Of a stretch of DNA of 64,000 bases, positions 1-9,301 are shown piece after piece; position 1 is the stretch's first letter, and each line of letters starts with the position of its first letter. The notes beneath the pieces were generated by a model. The model worked only from the letters and a program-made list of their open reading frames with translations, was not told where the DNA came from and made no database searches. Origin of the DNA: a methanotrophic endosymbiont of Bathymodiolus puteoserpentis (Logatchev) (GTDB taxonomy: Bacteria; Pseudomonadota; Gammaproteobacteria; Methylococcales; Methylomonadaceae); assembly GCF_900128525.1 (NCBI RefSeq), contig NZ_FQTQ01000092.1:1-64000 (forward strand), read 5' to 3'. The position numbers and the translations under genes were made by a program.

Positions 1-93
1 AAAACAAAAATAGGATATTTGATTACATTTCAACGAACTATGCCACCTTTTTAGATTTTTTGTCGTGTACAGAGAGTCAACTGGAAGCAATTG

Positions 94-675
94 TTACACT
101 TTTTCATTTATTTCAACCTTACCTGATTTTGTAATTATCATTTTCGCTGAACTCCCCATTCCGCCAGTAACATAACCGAACATAATACCTCTGTATTTAT
201 TTCCATTCCTTGTGAAAGAATAACTAACGGCCCCTTCAGACTGAAAGTGAAACCCTTTTTCAAGTGTTTGATTGGGTAATACCGAACCTATTTCGTATAC
301 ATGCTCTCGCTCTGACAAGTATATATCTTCAACTTTAGTGCTTGATTGATTCTCGAACACCACGGTGCTAGCACTTACCACATAGCGTACTGTGCTGACT
401 ATTGTTACGGCTACAGGAATGTTTGCCAACAGAATCATTAAGGCTACAATACTATTTTTCCAATACCCTCCAACAGTATTTTTTTGTGCTTTGTAGAAGT
501 AAACAATAAGGCTAATTATACCTATACAAAATAACATTAGCCCTGCATATAGGTTTATTATCCCGGCTACTTCAAGCCAATGAGCGCGAGTAGTCAACCA
601 AGCAAGAAATATAAATATTCCAACACAGAGCGGTATGAAGCCACATGCCAGAGAAACTAGATGCCATCGGTTCAT
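94..675 (-). CDS. Unknown small integral membrane protein
   Basis: 193 residues; I do not recognise a family. Three hydrophobic stretches (about residues 6-27, 38-60 and 77-100) look like membrane helices. They are followed by a soluble, Ser/Thr- and Gly-rich C-terminal domain of about 90 residues, probably on one face of the inner membrane. The gene lies just downstream of the V-type ATPase operon in the same direction, about 80 bases after the subunit A stop. That gap holds a short CAGTT/AACTG inverted repeat, so co-transcription is uncertain. No catalytic motif is visible. Confidence 0.6.
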   Translation of the reverse strand: MNRWHLVSLACGFIPLCVGIFIFLAWLTTRAHWLEVAGIINLYAGLMLFCIGIISLIVYFYKAQKNTVGGYWKNSIVALMILLANIPVAVTIVSTVRYVVSASTVVFENQSSTKVEDIYLSEREHVYEIGSVLPNQTLEKGFHFQSEGAVSYSFTRNGNKYRGIMFGYVTGGMGSSAKMIITKSGKVEINEKV

Positions 676-757
676 GCTTTTAAAATATAATATTTATGTT
701 TACTCTTATACCGGTCAGTTAAAAAACTGGTTTTAAATTTTCACATTTTGTTCCACT

Positions 758-2578
758 TTAGGTCTTATCTTGCATAACAGACTTTCTTAATGCTTCTATT
801 TTTTCACTATACTCATTATATTCATTGGATTTTCTAGGTGAATAATTAAGATTCTTAAATAGACCTGTTAATTTGGTAAAATAATCGCGCGTCGCATCTT
901 TATCAGTAAAGTAGTAATCTGTATTCACTAACTTAACTATCATATTTAAACTTTCTTGCTGCCTCTCTAAGGGTACGGCTAAATCGACTGGGTCAAAAGC
1001 ATCTTGCTGCAAATAGACCATATCCAGAAATAAAGCTTGTTGAAAGGTAATATAATCCTCATTAGTGACACCTTCTTCACCTGTCACCTGAATCATTTGC
1101 GATATTTCATCGCCTTTGCGTAGCAACTTTAGTAATTGCTGTACATTATCTACCCATGACTGCGATAAATTCTCCGTAAACCACGGCTGTAACTGCTCTA
1201 AATAACGAGACCATGATAATAGCGGGTCAACGGCAGGGTAAAAACGTTTATAAGCACGCGCTGCACTCAAGCCTAAAAATGTCTTTACTGTGCCTAGTGT
1301 TGCTTGTGTTACGGGTTCTTCAAAATTTCCACCCGCAGGGGATACGGTACCAATCATAGTTAAGGTACCCTCTCTTTGATCAGCTGTTCTAATGACCCCG
1401 GCACGTTCATAAATGCCTTTTATTGAAGAGTCTAAATAGGCTGGAAAGGCCTCTTCACCTGGAATTTCTTCTAATCGACCTGAGGTTTCACGCATCGCCT
1501 GCGCCCAACGTGATGTTGAGTCAGCAATAAGTAACACATTCAACCCCATTTGACGGTAGTATTCGCCTAGGGTAATCCCTGTATAAATGGATGCTTCACG
1601 CGCAGCAACAGGCATAGATGAAGTATTGCAAATAATAATCGTTCTATCCATTAACGTATCACCCTTGGCATCTTTTAGCTTAGGGAATTCGGTAATCGTT
1701 TCTACGACTTCTCCAGCACGCTCACCACAGGCAACCACAATGACGATATCGACATCTGAATTACGTGAAATTAAATTTTGCAATACGGTTTTCCCTGCAC
1801 CAAAAGGCCCAGGAATACAGCCCATGCCTCCCTTGGCAATAGGAAAAAAGCTATCAATAAGGCGTAAGTGCGTGACTAACGGTTCATGAGGGTAGATACG
1901 TTTAGCAATATTTTGCTTTAATAACATCTTTGGCAGGGCTTTACGTACTGGCCAACGCTGTTTCAATGTCAGTTTTCTTTCTTCCCCTGAAGCCAGTTTT
2001 ATGCTTGCTACCGGCTCATCAACAGTCACACTACCTTCCTGAATCCAGGTAACAGTAACCTCTTCCTGAATATCAAAAGGCACCATTATTTTATGCGTAT
2101 ACCCTCTTTCTGGTACGGTACCAATCACTGAACTCGCACGTAATACAGTCCCTACTTGCACGATAGGTGTAAAAGCCCATTTGGTTTTATTGTCTAAGGC
2201 TGAAAATTCGACACCTCTAGGCAAAAAATAACCAAACTCATCTGCTAATTTATCCAGTGGGTTTTGTAGACCGTCATAAACCTGACCTAATAATCCTGGC
2301 CCTAGTTCGACTGAAAGCATTTCCGCACTTTGCTCAACTAGATCACCAATAGCAACGCCCGCGGTACTTTCATAAACCTGCGCATCAGCAACTGAACCAT
2401 TAATACGTAAAATCTCTGCTTTTAATCGCTCCTGATGCTTTACCTCACTATTTGTAGGTAAAATATACACGACTTCATTTTTAGTTAAAGGCTGTTTACT
2501 TTCAGGTAATGTTTCTATTGATACCAAGCTATCTTGGACAGAGACAACCCTTGCACTTGCGTTAGTTATGTTCTTCAT
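758..2578 (-). CDS. atpA: V/A-type ATPase catalytic subunit A
   Basis: Catalytic nucleotide-binding subunit of a bacterial V/A-type rotary ATPase, which couples ATP hydrolysis or synthesis to H+ or Na+ movement across the inner membrane. The 606 residues match the usual length. A P-loop GPFGAGKT sits at about residues 257-264, preceded by the N-terminal beta-barrel and the A-type non-homologous insert (about 115-200). The arginine-rich SRWAQAMRETSGRLEE stretch is typical of the family. It is the last gene of the operon, 24 bases after the DUF2764 gene. In most bacterial operons of this type A directly precedes B, so its terminal position here is unusual. Confidence 0.97.
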   Translation of the reverse strand: MKNITNASARVVSVQDSLVSIETLPESKQPLTKNEVVYILPTNSEVKHQERLKAEILRINGSVADAQVYESTAGVAIGDLVEQSAEMLSVELGPGLLGQVYDGLQNPLDKLADEFGYFLPRGVEFSALDNKTKWAFTPIVQVGTVLRASSVIGTVPERGYTHKIMVPFDIQEEVTVTWIQEGSVTVDEPVASIKLASGEERKLTLKQRWPVRKALPKMLLKQNIAKRIYPHEPLVTHLRLIDSFFPIAKGGMGCIPGPFGAGKTVLQNLISRNSDVDIVIVVACGERAGEVVETITEFPKLKDAKGDTLMDRTIIICNTSSMPVAAREASIYTGITLGEYYRQMGLNVLLIADSTSRWAQAMRETSGRLEEIPGEEAFPAYLDSSIKGIYERAGVIRTADQREGTLTMIGTVSPAGGNFEEPVTQATLGTVKTFLGLSAARAYKRFYPAVDPLLSWSRYLEQLQPWFTENLSQSWVDNVQQLLKLLRKGDEISQMIQVTGEEGVTNEDYITFQQALFLDMVYLQQDAFDPVDLAVPLERQQESLNMIVKLVNTDYYFTDKDATRDYFTKLTGLFKNLNYSPRKSNEYNEYSEKIEALRKSVMQDKT

Positions 2579-2602
2579 TTAACTCTCAAAACCTCTAATC
2601 AA

Positions 2603-3286
2603 TTAGGCTGTTTGTAAAAAATCGCCTAAGCCGCGATTGACTAATGCTTCAAATTGAAGCATTGCCATTTGCTCGTCACACTGACTCCATCTATTGACTA
2701 TATCCCAGCGTAATACATAAAGTACAACCGCCTCAAAATCAAAATAATGGGTTTGGCCTATCTGTTCATAATGCTGCCAGCTCAGATTTAACAATAGTTT
2801 TTCCAGCTCCATACTTTCATTTTTAACAAATAAATCTTGTGCTTTAGCGACCCAAGGAAAACGGTGACTTAAACCAAAATCATCTAACTGCCAGTTATTA
2901 CGAATCAGAGGCAGAACTTGACCATAACCCCAGTGCTCTTGTTTAGTTGGCGGTGGGCGATTTAATTTGCGTCTTCTAATTGCTGTGACAATAATACGTA
3001 ACTCTAAGCGCCAAATAATAGCTTCTTGCAATAAGGGGTTATTAATAGATTTAATAACCCGTTCTGCTTCAGTAGCAATCTCGGCATCACTAATCGCTTC
3101 TTGCATTTTTGCCCAGTGTAAAATACTTTCTATGGCGGCTAATTGTTGACTATCCTGCTCAGAGAGTAATTTTAACTGACGTTCCAGGCGCAACCGCGTC
3201 ACTGGCTTATATTTAACATCCCACAAAGACATAGGATGCGGTGGCAAACTTGCCATTAACATCGTATAAGCCGTTTTTTGTGTCAC
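2603..3286 (-). CDS. DUF2764 family V-type ATPase accessory/subunit C-like protein
   Basis: 227 residues. The opening YTMLMASLPP and the helical body fit the DUF2764 family, which occurs in bacterial V-type ATPase operons (chlamydiae, spirochaetes, Bacteroidetes) between the E and A genes. That is its exact position here. It is thought to replace the C/d subunit joining the stalk to the rotor; this role is inferred from position and general fold. It overlaps the end of the subunit E gene by 4 bases, so translation is probably coupled. There is no enzymatic motif. Confidence 0.8.
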   Translation of the reverse strand: MTQKTAYTMLMASLPPHPMSLWDVKYKPVTRLRLERQLKLLSEQDSQQLAAIESILHWAKMQEAISDAEIATEAERVIKSINNPLLQEAIIWRLELRIIVTAIRRRKLNRPPPTKQEHWGYGQVLPLIRNNWQLDDFGLSHRFPWVAKAQDLFVKNESMELEKLLLNLSWQHYEQIGQTHYFDFEAVVLYVLRWDIVNRWSQCDEQMAMLQFEALVNRGLGDFLQTA

Positions 3287-3972
3287 TTGACAATACCTTG
3301 TAAAAGCGTTCTAAATCTAGGCTGCAAATGCTCAAGTAATAAGGCAGAAATCATTTCATCGGTAAAATCAATGACCATATCATCTGCCTCTAAACGCACG
3401 GATAAGCCTTTAGCAATATCTTCAGAAACTTGTATCGATACACCTTTGCGCAGCATATCAGCTGCAATAGAAGCCGTATAATGTGTTAAAGTGCCGACCT
3501 TCATTTCTTCAGGATTATTTTTTAATTCATCGACACCAACAGGGCTATTAGGTAAGAAAATACTGATATTTTCTTGTGAGTCTAAATCTAATTGTTCACG
3601 AACTTTACTTGCTAGTTGTAAAATAAGGCGCTCCAAAAAAGCATCTTGTTCCATTTTTTGCCCAACAACACGCTTTACTTCTTTGCTAAAGCTACCCAAT
3701 AACGTGTCACGTAATTTCAATAAAGCATCTCTCGTTGCTAATTTTAAAGCATCCTCACCTGACATACGTAAAGCATCACTTTGTTTTTTAGCTTCAACGA
3801 TTAATTGTTGCGCCTCTAACTCAGCCTCTTCAATAATCCATTCAGCACGTTTCTGAGCATCTAAAACAATATTTTCCGCCCGTTCTTGCCCCGCAGACAC
3901 ACCTTGCTCACGCAATCGTTCAATTAAACTTTCAACACCTGATGAGGTGACTTCTGTATTTTGTTCACTCAT
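3283..3972 (-). CDS. atpE: V/A-type ATPase peripheral stalk subunit E
   Basis: Peripheral stalk (stator) subunit linking the catalytic head to subunit I. The 229 residues form a long charged helix (about 10-100), rich in Ala, Glu, Lys and Gln in coiled-coil spacing, followed by a mixed globular domain that contacts the A/B head. This is the classical subunit E architecture. It lies 12 bases after the K gene and overlaps DUF2764 by 4 bases. Assignment rests on architecture and operon position more than on a single motif. Confidence 0.85.
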   Translation of the reverse strand: MSEQNTEVTSSGVESLIERLREQGVSAGQERAENIVLDAQKRAEWIIEEAELEAQQLIVEAKKQSDALRMSGEDALKLATRDALLKLRDTLLGSFSKEVKRVVGQKMEQDAFLERLILQLASKVREQLDLDSQENISIFLPNSPVGVDELKNNPEEMKVGTLTHYTASIAADMLRKGVSIQVSEDIAKGLSVRLEADDMVIDFTDEMISALLLEHLQPRFRTLLQGIVK

Positions 3973-3984
3973 ACCAGATTATCC

Positions 3985-4440
3985 TTACGCTACCGACTGA
4001 GGAAGGCTACCACTAAGCACTAAAGCAAAGATAAAGGTAAAAACCGAAAAACCTTCTACAATCGCTGCTGGCGCCACCGATAAACCGAAAATCTCAGGCT
4101 TTGCTTTAGAAGCATGTATTGCAGATGCACAGCATTGTCCTTGATAAATAGCACTGAACAATAGTGAAACTCCAGATAAAATGCCAATAGCAAACAAACC
4201 GGGGGCGACTTCAACAGTAACAGTTCTTTGCAGGGTAAACATCAATACAATACCGAAAATAACCTGTGATGAAGGCATTGCCGACAAGCCTAAATACTTA
4301 CCATAGCCACTATCGGTATCTAACATAGCACCAATAGCAGCCTGGCCAGCAATCGCGCAGCCAATAACACTACCTATCGCCGCTAAAGCCATCGGGGCAA
4401 ATAAGCCTATCCAACCTAATATAATAATAAAATCATTCAT
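3985..4440 (-). CDS. atpK: V/A-type ATPase rotor ring subunit K, Na+-site residues present
   Basis: 151-residue c-ring (proteolipid) subunit with four membrane helices from two fused hairpins. The ion-binding glutamate is E129 in the last helix (VEGF). Polar partners S58-Q59 (PSSQ) and Q100 (YQGQ) line up with the Thr64-Gln65, Gln110 and Glu139 cluster that binds Na+ in the Enterococcus hirae NtpK ring. H+-coupled rings usually lack those glutamines, so Na+ coupling is the better prediction. The gene overlaps the end of subunit I by one base, as expected for co-translated membrane subunits. Confidence 0.93.
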   Translation of the reverse strand: MNDFIIILGWIGLFAPMALAAIGSVIGCAIAGQAAIGAMLDTDSGYGKYLGLSAMPSSQVIFGIVLMFTLQRTVTVEVAPGLFAIGILSGVSLLFSAIYQGQCCASAIHASKAKPEIFGLSVAPAAIVEGFSVFTFIFALVLSGSLPQSVA

Positions 4441-6242
4441 TAATAACCCTCTTTTTTAGAAAATGCTTTAAACGGGTAACCTTCATCAGAGACACTCCAG
4501 TTATAAAATTCAATAAAATTTAAACGCAAACCATGCACGACACCGCTCATAATGCCTAAAATAATATTTAACGCATGTCCCATCAATAAAACAAGAATGC
4601 TAAACAATAGTCCCGTTCCCGGCATAGCATGATAAACCTGCACAGCCAACTGATTAAAGGTAATCGCTAAAGAGGCACTCGCCAGCCCTAAAGCAAATAG
4701 TCGCATATAACTTAAAACATCACCAAATATTTTGGTAATACCCGTTAAACTTTTCAAGCCATCAAATAAGCGTAACACTAAATCCAATGGTTTCTGTATT
4801 TTTCGATCACTGGTAAATAATATTAAACAGCATCCCGCTATGACGAAAAGCCCATAAGCTACTTGCTTTAAAATAATTTGCTCACTAGATTGTGCTAACC
4901 AAAGCATAAAACCAGCCACAACAAATAACGCCCAACCTAATGCCGACAAACTTCTTGTACTGTGTCTAAGTTGATATGCTTTTACCAAGTTTGACAAAGC
5001 AATATGCAGCACACCCACAAAAATAGAAATACGCATCATCGTATCAGAATCATTCATATCTAAGATATGTAACCTTCCTGCCAATTGTTCAGGTGCTGGT
5101 GTAAAACCGAAATAACTGCCCACCATGATTCCCCACACGGCAGAAAAAATTAAAGTAATTAGCAGTAACATCCTAAATCGAATGCCCTGAGTGGTACTCC
5201 CCATACGCTGCCATTTAAGCGCTAAAATCCCCATAAATAATGCAGCATAGCCCGCATCAGAAAGGATCATGGCAAAAAATAAAGCAAAAGAAAAGAACAC
5301 GATGATCGAAGGGTCCCAACTATAATAATTTGGTATTTGATAGAATTTCACCACCTCTTCGCCGCCAGCAAAGGTCGTCGTATTTTTTAACAAGGTTGGC
5401 GGCTGCTCAACCCCATCAGGATCTTCAATTAACATGGCTAATTGATGAGCTTGAGAAAATTTTTCAACTCGTGGTATATCTTCTTCAGCAACCCAAGATT
5501 GGACAACAAAAACATCTGGCTCATCACGGGTTAATAAATGGGCGTTATCTAAATCTGACTGATTCTTATAAGCAGCCAAATTAAGCATAATTAATGACAT
5601 CCAACGCGTTAAATATTCACGTTTAGCATAGGCATCTTCTATTGCTAATTCTGTGTTATCTAATTTTTTATGCAATTGAGATAAAGATAAACTCCCCACA
5701 TGTGTTCTAGGCACAGGCATCGCTTTACTTGCTGGTTCATCTTTAGCAATCACAACAACATAGGCATCCGTATTTGTTTGGTTAACCATTTGCCAAACTT
5801 GATCCGATTGATGTACAAGTTTCATTAAACGTCTTGGTACAATATAAAACCAAAGTTTATAGTCTTGCAGTTGTCCATCAGCCGCTAATGTAAAGTCACC
5901 CCATAAAGAGACCTCTTTAATTCGTTGCTGCAAAAATTCACGTTGATCCAACAAATCAAGTAAATGATTTTTTAGTTCTAAAACCTCTTGAACAACGCTT
6001 GCAAACTCAAAACTCTCTGAGTGCCTCACTTGATGGCGCTTTTTAGAGCATTGCTGCAAATACTTTAAAGCGGTTAATGCATCTTCAATATTATGCACAG
6101 GGGTAGCATTATCAAGTTTTTTCCCCTTACCCGCCAAGGGAATAAGGTGCGTTCCACCTAAACTTTGCAACTCATCTAAAACCCATGTTTTATCCATGAT
6201 TAGCCCGCAGAGAGTAATCTTTTTAAGCGTTACAATGGCCAT
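4440..6242 (-). CDS. atpI: V/A-type ATPase membrane stator subunit I
   Basis: 600-residue homologue of eukaryotic subunit a. The first ~310 residues are a soluble stalk-like domain with coiled-coil character (about 60-110 and 190-220) that binds subunit E. The C-terminal half holds about seven or eight membrane helices, starting near SIIVFFSFALFFAMILSDAG. The conserved FGDVLSYMRLFALGLA segment carries the essential arginine that faces the rotor ring. It sits between D and K with single-base overlaps on both sides. Function: half-channels for the coupling ion. Confidence 0.95.
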   Translation of the reverse strand: MAIVTLKKITLCGLIMDKTWVLDELQSLGGTHLIPLAGKGKKLDNATPVHNIEDALTALKYLQQCSKKRHQVRHSESFEFASVVQEVLELKNHLLDLLDQREFLQQRIKEVSLWGDFTLAADGQLQDYKLWFYIVPRRLMKLVHQSDQVWQMVNQTNTDAYVVVIAKDEPASKAMPVPRTHVGSLSLSQLHKKLDNTELAIEDAYAKREYLTRWMSLIMLNLAAYKNQSDLDNAHLLTRDEPDVFVVQSWVAEEDIPRVEKFSQAHQLAMLIEDPDGVEQPPTLLKNTTTFAGGEEVVKFYQIPNYYSWDPSIIVFFSFALFFAMILSDAGYAALFMGILALKWQRMGSTTQGIRFRMLLLITLIFSAVWGIMVGSYFGFTPAPEQLAGRLHILDMNDSDTMMRISIFVGVLHIALSNLVKAYQLRHSTRSLSALGWALFVVAGFMLWLAQSSEQIILKQVAYGLFVIAGCCLILFTSDRKIQKPLDLVLRLFDGLKSLTGITKIFGDVLSYMRLFALGLASASLAITFNQLAVQVYHAMPGTGLLFSILVLLMGHALNIILGIMSGVVHGLRLNFIEFYNWSVSDEGYPFKAFSKKEGY

Positions 6243-6844
6243 TAACCTGCCTCTCTAAGACGTTTTTGTTTAGTACTTTTAGCACGCACAACCCCTGCCG
6301 TATCCATATCTGATAAATAAATACGAATTTTACGAATATCCTGTTGGGCTTGTGGTATCAGCACTTTATCGAATAAATTAACCCGTTGTGTTACCTTTTT
6401 CAGCGCTTGGCCTAAAATATCAACGCGTTGCATATCAATTTTCTGGCGAATTTTTAGCTCCATCATAACTTTTAACTGAACAACCAGCTGGTCTACCCAG
6501 TGTGGCTCAGTAAAAAGTGAGTATGGCCGTACATCGACTACCATTTTATCCAATATCGGCACATGTACCCCGACCACATTTTCTTCACCTATAACAACTT
6601 GCGCCAACTTAACCAAGTCTGTGACATGAATTGTTTTATCCGCTAACATTGGCAGCATGGCTGCTGTTTGCTTATAACATTGCTCTATTTCTACTTCTGT
6701 CTGCCGTAAGCGTAACTGGGCTTTCTTACGTTCAGCTGCTAATTGTTGGCGCTTTAAATCTAAAGAAGGCAAAAACTTTTTATAACGCTTAAGTTTTGCG
6801 CCTATTTTGCTTAAAGATGCCTTACTGTACGCTAACCTAGCCAT
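6242..6844 (-). CDS. atpD: V/A-type ATPase central rotor subunit D
   Basis: Central shaft subunit, 200 residues. It has the family's long antiparallel N- and C-terminal helices and a short middle region. The start SKASLSKIGAKLKRYKKFLP is typical of subunit D, and the C-terminal segment is basic and helical (KKVTQRVNLFDKVLIP). The gene overlaps subunit B by 8 bases and subunit I by 1 base. No separate subunit F or G gene is visible; the seven-gene bacterial type (as in Chlamydia) also lacks them. Confidence 0.92.
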   Translation of the reverse strand: MARLAYSKASLSKIGAKLKRYKKFLPSLDLKRQQLAAERKKAQLRLRQTEVEIEQCYKQTAAMLPMLADKTIHVTDLVKLAQVVIGEENVVGVHVPILDKMVVDVRPYSLFTEPHWVDQLVVQLKVMMELKIRQKIDMQRVDILGQALKKVTQRVNLFDKVLIPQAQQDIRKIRIYLSDMDTAGVVRAKSTKQKRLREAG

Positions 6845-8189
6845 TTGAATTCATTATTTTCGGAAAGTATTTATCAACTAAGGCTTGTTTCATTAACAAT
6901 TCGCTTTCATCAAAGCATTCAGCCAAAGTTTGCCAACATAAATCCAAAGCTTCTTCCAGAGGAATAGAGACATCAAGGCGTATAAATCGCTCCCTAAACA
7001 AGCTGCCAAATTTAATTTGCTTCTCATCAAATACGGATAAATCAAACGCCATCGCTTGTTTTTGTTCTGCTTCCACCGCACCCGAATAAAAACGAATCAT
7101 AGTATTCATAATTTGTGCATGATCCTCACGAGTACTTGAGCCAATCACATGTTGTTTTAACCGAGATAAAGAACCAAAAGGGTCCAGCATATGATCATGC
7201 AAATAAAACTGCCCTTCAGTAATATAACCGGTATTATCAGGGACTGGGTGTGTTACATCATCGCCAGGCATAGTCGTGACAGACAGTATAGTGACCGAAC
7301 CAGCGCCATTATAATCACAAGCTTTTTCATAACGGCGTGCCAATTGCGAGTACAAATCGCCCATATAACCTCGGTTAGCAGGAACGCGCTCCATAGAAAT
7401 CCCCACTTCTTTCATCGCATCAGCATAAGCGGTCATATCAGTCGCTAAAACTAAAACACGCTTGCCCTCTTCTACAGCAAAACGCTCAGCAACAGCCAAA
7501 GCCATATCTAACACTAGCAATCGTTCAACAATTGGGTCTGACGCGAGATTACAGAACATAACCGTACGCGCAAACACACCGGCTTCTTCAAACTGGGTCT
7601 GAAAATAATGAAAATCATCAAAGATCAATCCTAGCCCCGCAAAGACTACAATATCGGCATCAGCCTGAATGCCAATACGCGCCAAAAAAGCATTATAAGG
7701 TTCGCCCGATACAGAAAAAATAGGGATTTTCTGACTCTCAACCAAACAATTGAAAACATCAATCATCGGTACATTCGTACGAATCATTTTAGAAGCAAGA
7801 ATGCGTTTGACTGGATTAACAGAAGGGCCATCAATACTAACTTTTGGGTCATGTTCTAATTTGGAACCACCATCCATCGGCTCGCCCATACTATTAAATA
7901 TTCGGCCTAAAATATCAGCTGAATAAGTGACCTTCATGGCCGTTCCTAAAAATCGAATCGAGGCCGCATTAGACACGCCTTGGGTACCGGAGAATACTTG
8001 TAAAGCAATTTCATTCCGGTCAATTTTAATAACCTGAGCAATCGAAGTACTAAATTCATCTTCGACTATCGCTAAATCACCAAACCGCGTTACTGCACCG
8101 CTACTTCCTTCTTTCTGAGCAACACTGACAGTAATAATATTGCCAACGATGGAAAGGATATTATGATGCCTGACCATTTGTTGAATCAT
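6837..8189 (-). CDS. atpB: V/A-type ATPase regulatory subunit B
   Basis: Non-catalytic nucleotide-binding head subunit that alternates with A in the hexamer. I place the start at the ATG at 8187-8189 (MIQQMVRHHN), preceded at good spacing by GGAG. The frame stays open upstream to 8432, but that extension runs through a group II intron relic on the opposite strand and is not family-like. With this start the protein is 450 residues, the normal size. The P-loop is replaced by SGEPYNAFLARI, as expected for B, and the PGDDVTHPVPDNTGYITEGQ stretch is conserved. It is the first gene of the operon, which is unusual. Confidence 0.95.
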   Translation of the reverse strand: MIQQMVRHHNILSIVGNIITVSVAQKEGSSGAVTRFGDLAIVEDEFSTSIAQVIKIDRNEIALQVFSGTQGVSNAASIRFLGTAMKVTYSADILGRIFNSMGEPMDGGSKLEHDPKVSIDGPSVNPVKRILASKMIRTNVPMIDVFNCLVESQKIPIFSVSGEPYNAFLARIGIQADADIVVFAGLGLIFDDFHYFQTQFEEAGVFARTVMFCNLASDPIVERLLVLDMALAVAERFAVEEGKRVLVLATDMTAYADAMKEVGISMERVPANRGYMGDLYSQLARRYEKACDYNGAGSVTILSVTTMPGDDVTHPVPDNTGYITEGQFYLHDHMLDPFGSLSRLKQHVIGSSTREDHAQIMNTMIRFYSGAVEAEQKQAMAFDLSVFDEKQIKFGSLFRERFIRLDVSIPLEEALDLCWQTLAECFDESELLMKQALVDKYFPKIMNSNG

Positions 8190-8215
8190 GCGGAACTCCA
8201 AAGTTATTAATAATG

Positions 8216-8263
8216 CTAAGGAATGAGCACAAATTAATTTAGGCAAGTTCAATTTAAGAATTA
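8216..8263 (+). repeat. 48-bp inverted repeat, left arm
   Basis: These 48 bases recur without mismatch, in inverse orientation, at 12347-12394. The arms bound about 4.1 kb. This copy lies in the 5' leader of the V-ATPase operon; the other overlaps the broken 5' end of a methyltransferase pseudogene. The last 24 or so bases correspond to coding sequence of that pseudogene (LGKFNLRIN), so this copy is probably a fragment left by a rearrangement. Confidence 0.95.
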
Positions 8264-8343
8264 TAATGATGCAACTCATAAACTTTATTAACCCAAATTG
8301 TTTGTACACTGGAGCTTTACTTAATGAAACGGTTGGGTGATAG

Positions 8344-8416
8344 GAGCCGTATGAAGCGAGAGTTTCACGTACGGTTCTGTGAGAGCCTGAGGGGGAAGTA
8401 CTTCGGGCTACTCGAC
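8344..8416 (+). mobile_element. Group II intron relic (domains V and VI)
   Basis: Positions 8344-8377 form a 34-base hairpin with pairing arms GAGCCGT and ACGGTTC around a GCGAGAG-type loop. This is the sequence signature of group II intron domain V, including the AGC catalytic triad at 8345-8347. The next bases to 8416 fit domain VI and end in the CTACTCGAC seen at the 3' end of many gammaproteobacterial group II introns. No reverse transcriptase/maturase gene and no recognisable domains I-IV lie upstream. It is a truncated, dead 3' fragment, oriented opposite to the V-ATPase operon. Confidence 0.85.
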
Positions 8417-8575
8417 TTTGCAAAAAACGCAAAATTTCTGCCTAATGAATAGGTGTTTTCTGAATATGCTGTATCGAAAAAAGCACTAGAAATGTATTTG
8501 AATGCTGTGTATTATTTTTTTATTTACGTTAGCGATCTGGTATTGTAAGTACTCATGATTATTTGAGTGAAGAAT

Positions 8576-9301
8576 ATGCAGCGCAAAGTCCTAATCAATT
8601 GGTTTACTACAGCGAAGGGTCAAGTATTACAAAAGCAAGAGGCGGCTTATTTAAGGCGCTCTATTACTGCAAGTTGTAAACAAGTTGTCTTACAAGTCGG
8701 TGCTTTAGGTTGGGAAAATAAGTTTATTGATTGCTCCTTATACGAGCAATTTTATGTACTAGATAACGAGCAATTTGCATGGCCTGAAAGCAAGTTATTA
8801 AGAGGGGAGAGTTCTGCTTTGCCATTGCAGTCGGATTCAGTGGATCTGGTTATTTTGCCGCATTTATTAGAATTTGATACCAATAAACACCAAGTATTAC
8901 GCGAGGTTGAGCGTGTTTTAAAGCCAGAAGGTAAACTGATAATTCTTAGCTTTAATCCTTGGAATATCTATATTAATCTACAATATCTTTGCCATAAAGA
9001 AAAAAGTGCTCCTTGGTGGCCTAACCTTGTGAGCCGCACTAAAATGGAAGATTGGTTGCGTTTATTAAATTTTGAAGTTGAAATAGCAGCAGGTTTTGAT
9101 TTTGATAGTTCCAGAACTAGCACTGCAGATGCGGAACAGCGAAAAAATGACATAAGAATAACCGCTTATGCAATTAAAGCAATTAAGCGTCGTTATCATT
9201 TAATTCCTTTAACTCCAGTCAAAAAGTATCAATCTAAATTAGTAATGGCAAGGCTTATTGATATACCTTATAGACAAAAAGAATATGACAAAAATAGTTG
9301 A
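8576..9301 (+). CDS. Class I SAM-dependent methyltransferase next to rnhA
   Basis: About 241 residues with a Rossmann-type methyltransferase fold (Methyltransf_11 style). [13 protein letters not shown] stands in for the SAM-binding motif I. The acidic [20 protein letters not shown] region and the [20 protein letters not shown] segment are typical of the family. The same pairing, a methyltransferase just before RNase HI, is common in gammaproteobacteria (YafS-like proteins), but the substrate is unknown. I prefer the ATG at 8576 over the GTG at 8567 because a GAAG-like site precedes it. It overlaps rnhA by 17 bases, so the two are translationally coupled. Confidence 0.82.
   Translation: MQRKVLINWFTTAKGQVLQKQEAAYLRRSITASCKQVVLQVGALGWENKFIDCSLYEQFYVLDNEQFAWPESKLLRGESSALPLQSDSVDLVILPHLLEFDTNKHQVLREVERVLKPEGKLIILSFNPWNIYINLQYLCHKEKSAPWWPNLVSRTKMEDWLRLLNFEVEIAAGFDFDSSRTSTADAEQRKNDIRITAYAIKAIKRRYHLIPLTPVKKYQSKLVMARLIDIPYRQKEYDKNS

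Larger units (their letters stand above)
8190..8566. promoter_or_regulatory. Divergent intergenic region between atpB and the methyltransferase gene
   Basis: This 377-base region must carry the promoter of the V-ATPase operon (- strand) and probably that of the methyltransferase-rnhA unit (+ strand). A TATAAT hexamer is readable on the - strand at 8260-8265, about 70 bases before atpB, but I see no good -35 partner. The region also holds one arm of the 48-bp inverted repeat (8216-8263) and the group II intron relic (8344-8416), so the operon leader has been rebuilt by rearrangement. Confidence 0.4.

Noticed and set aside
8190-8432. N-terminal extension of the subunit B frame
   Set aside because: The frame is open, but it crosses the 48-bp repeat and the group II intron relic, and a good ribosome site precedes the ATG at 8189.
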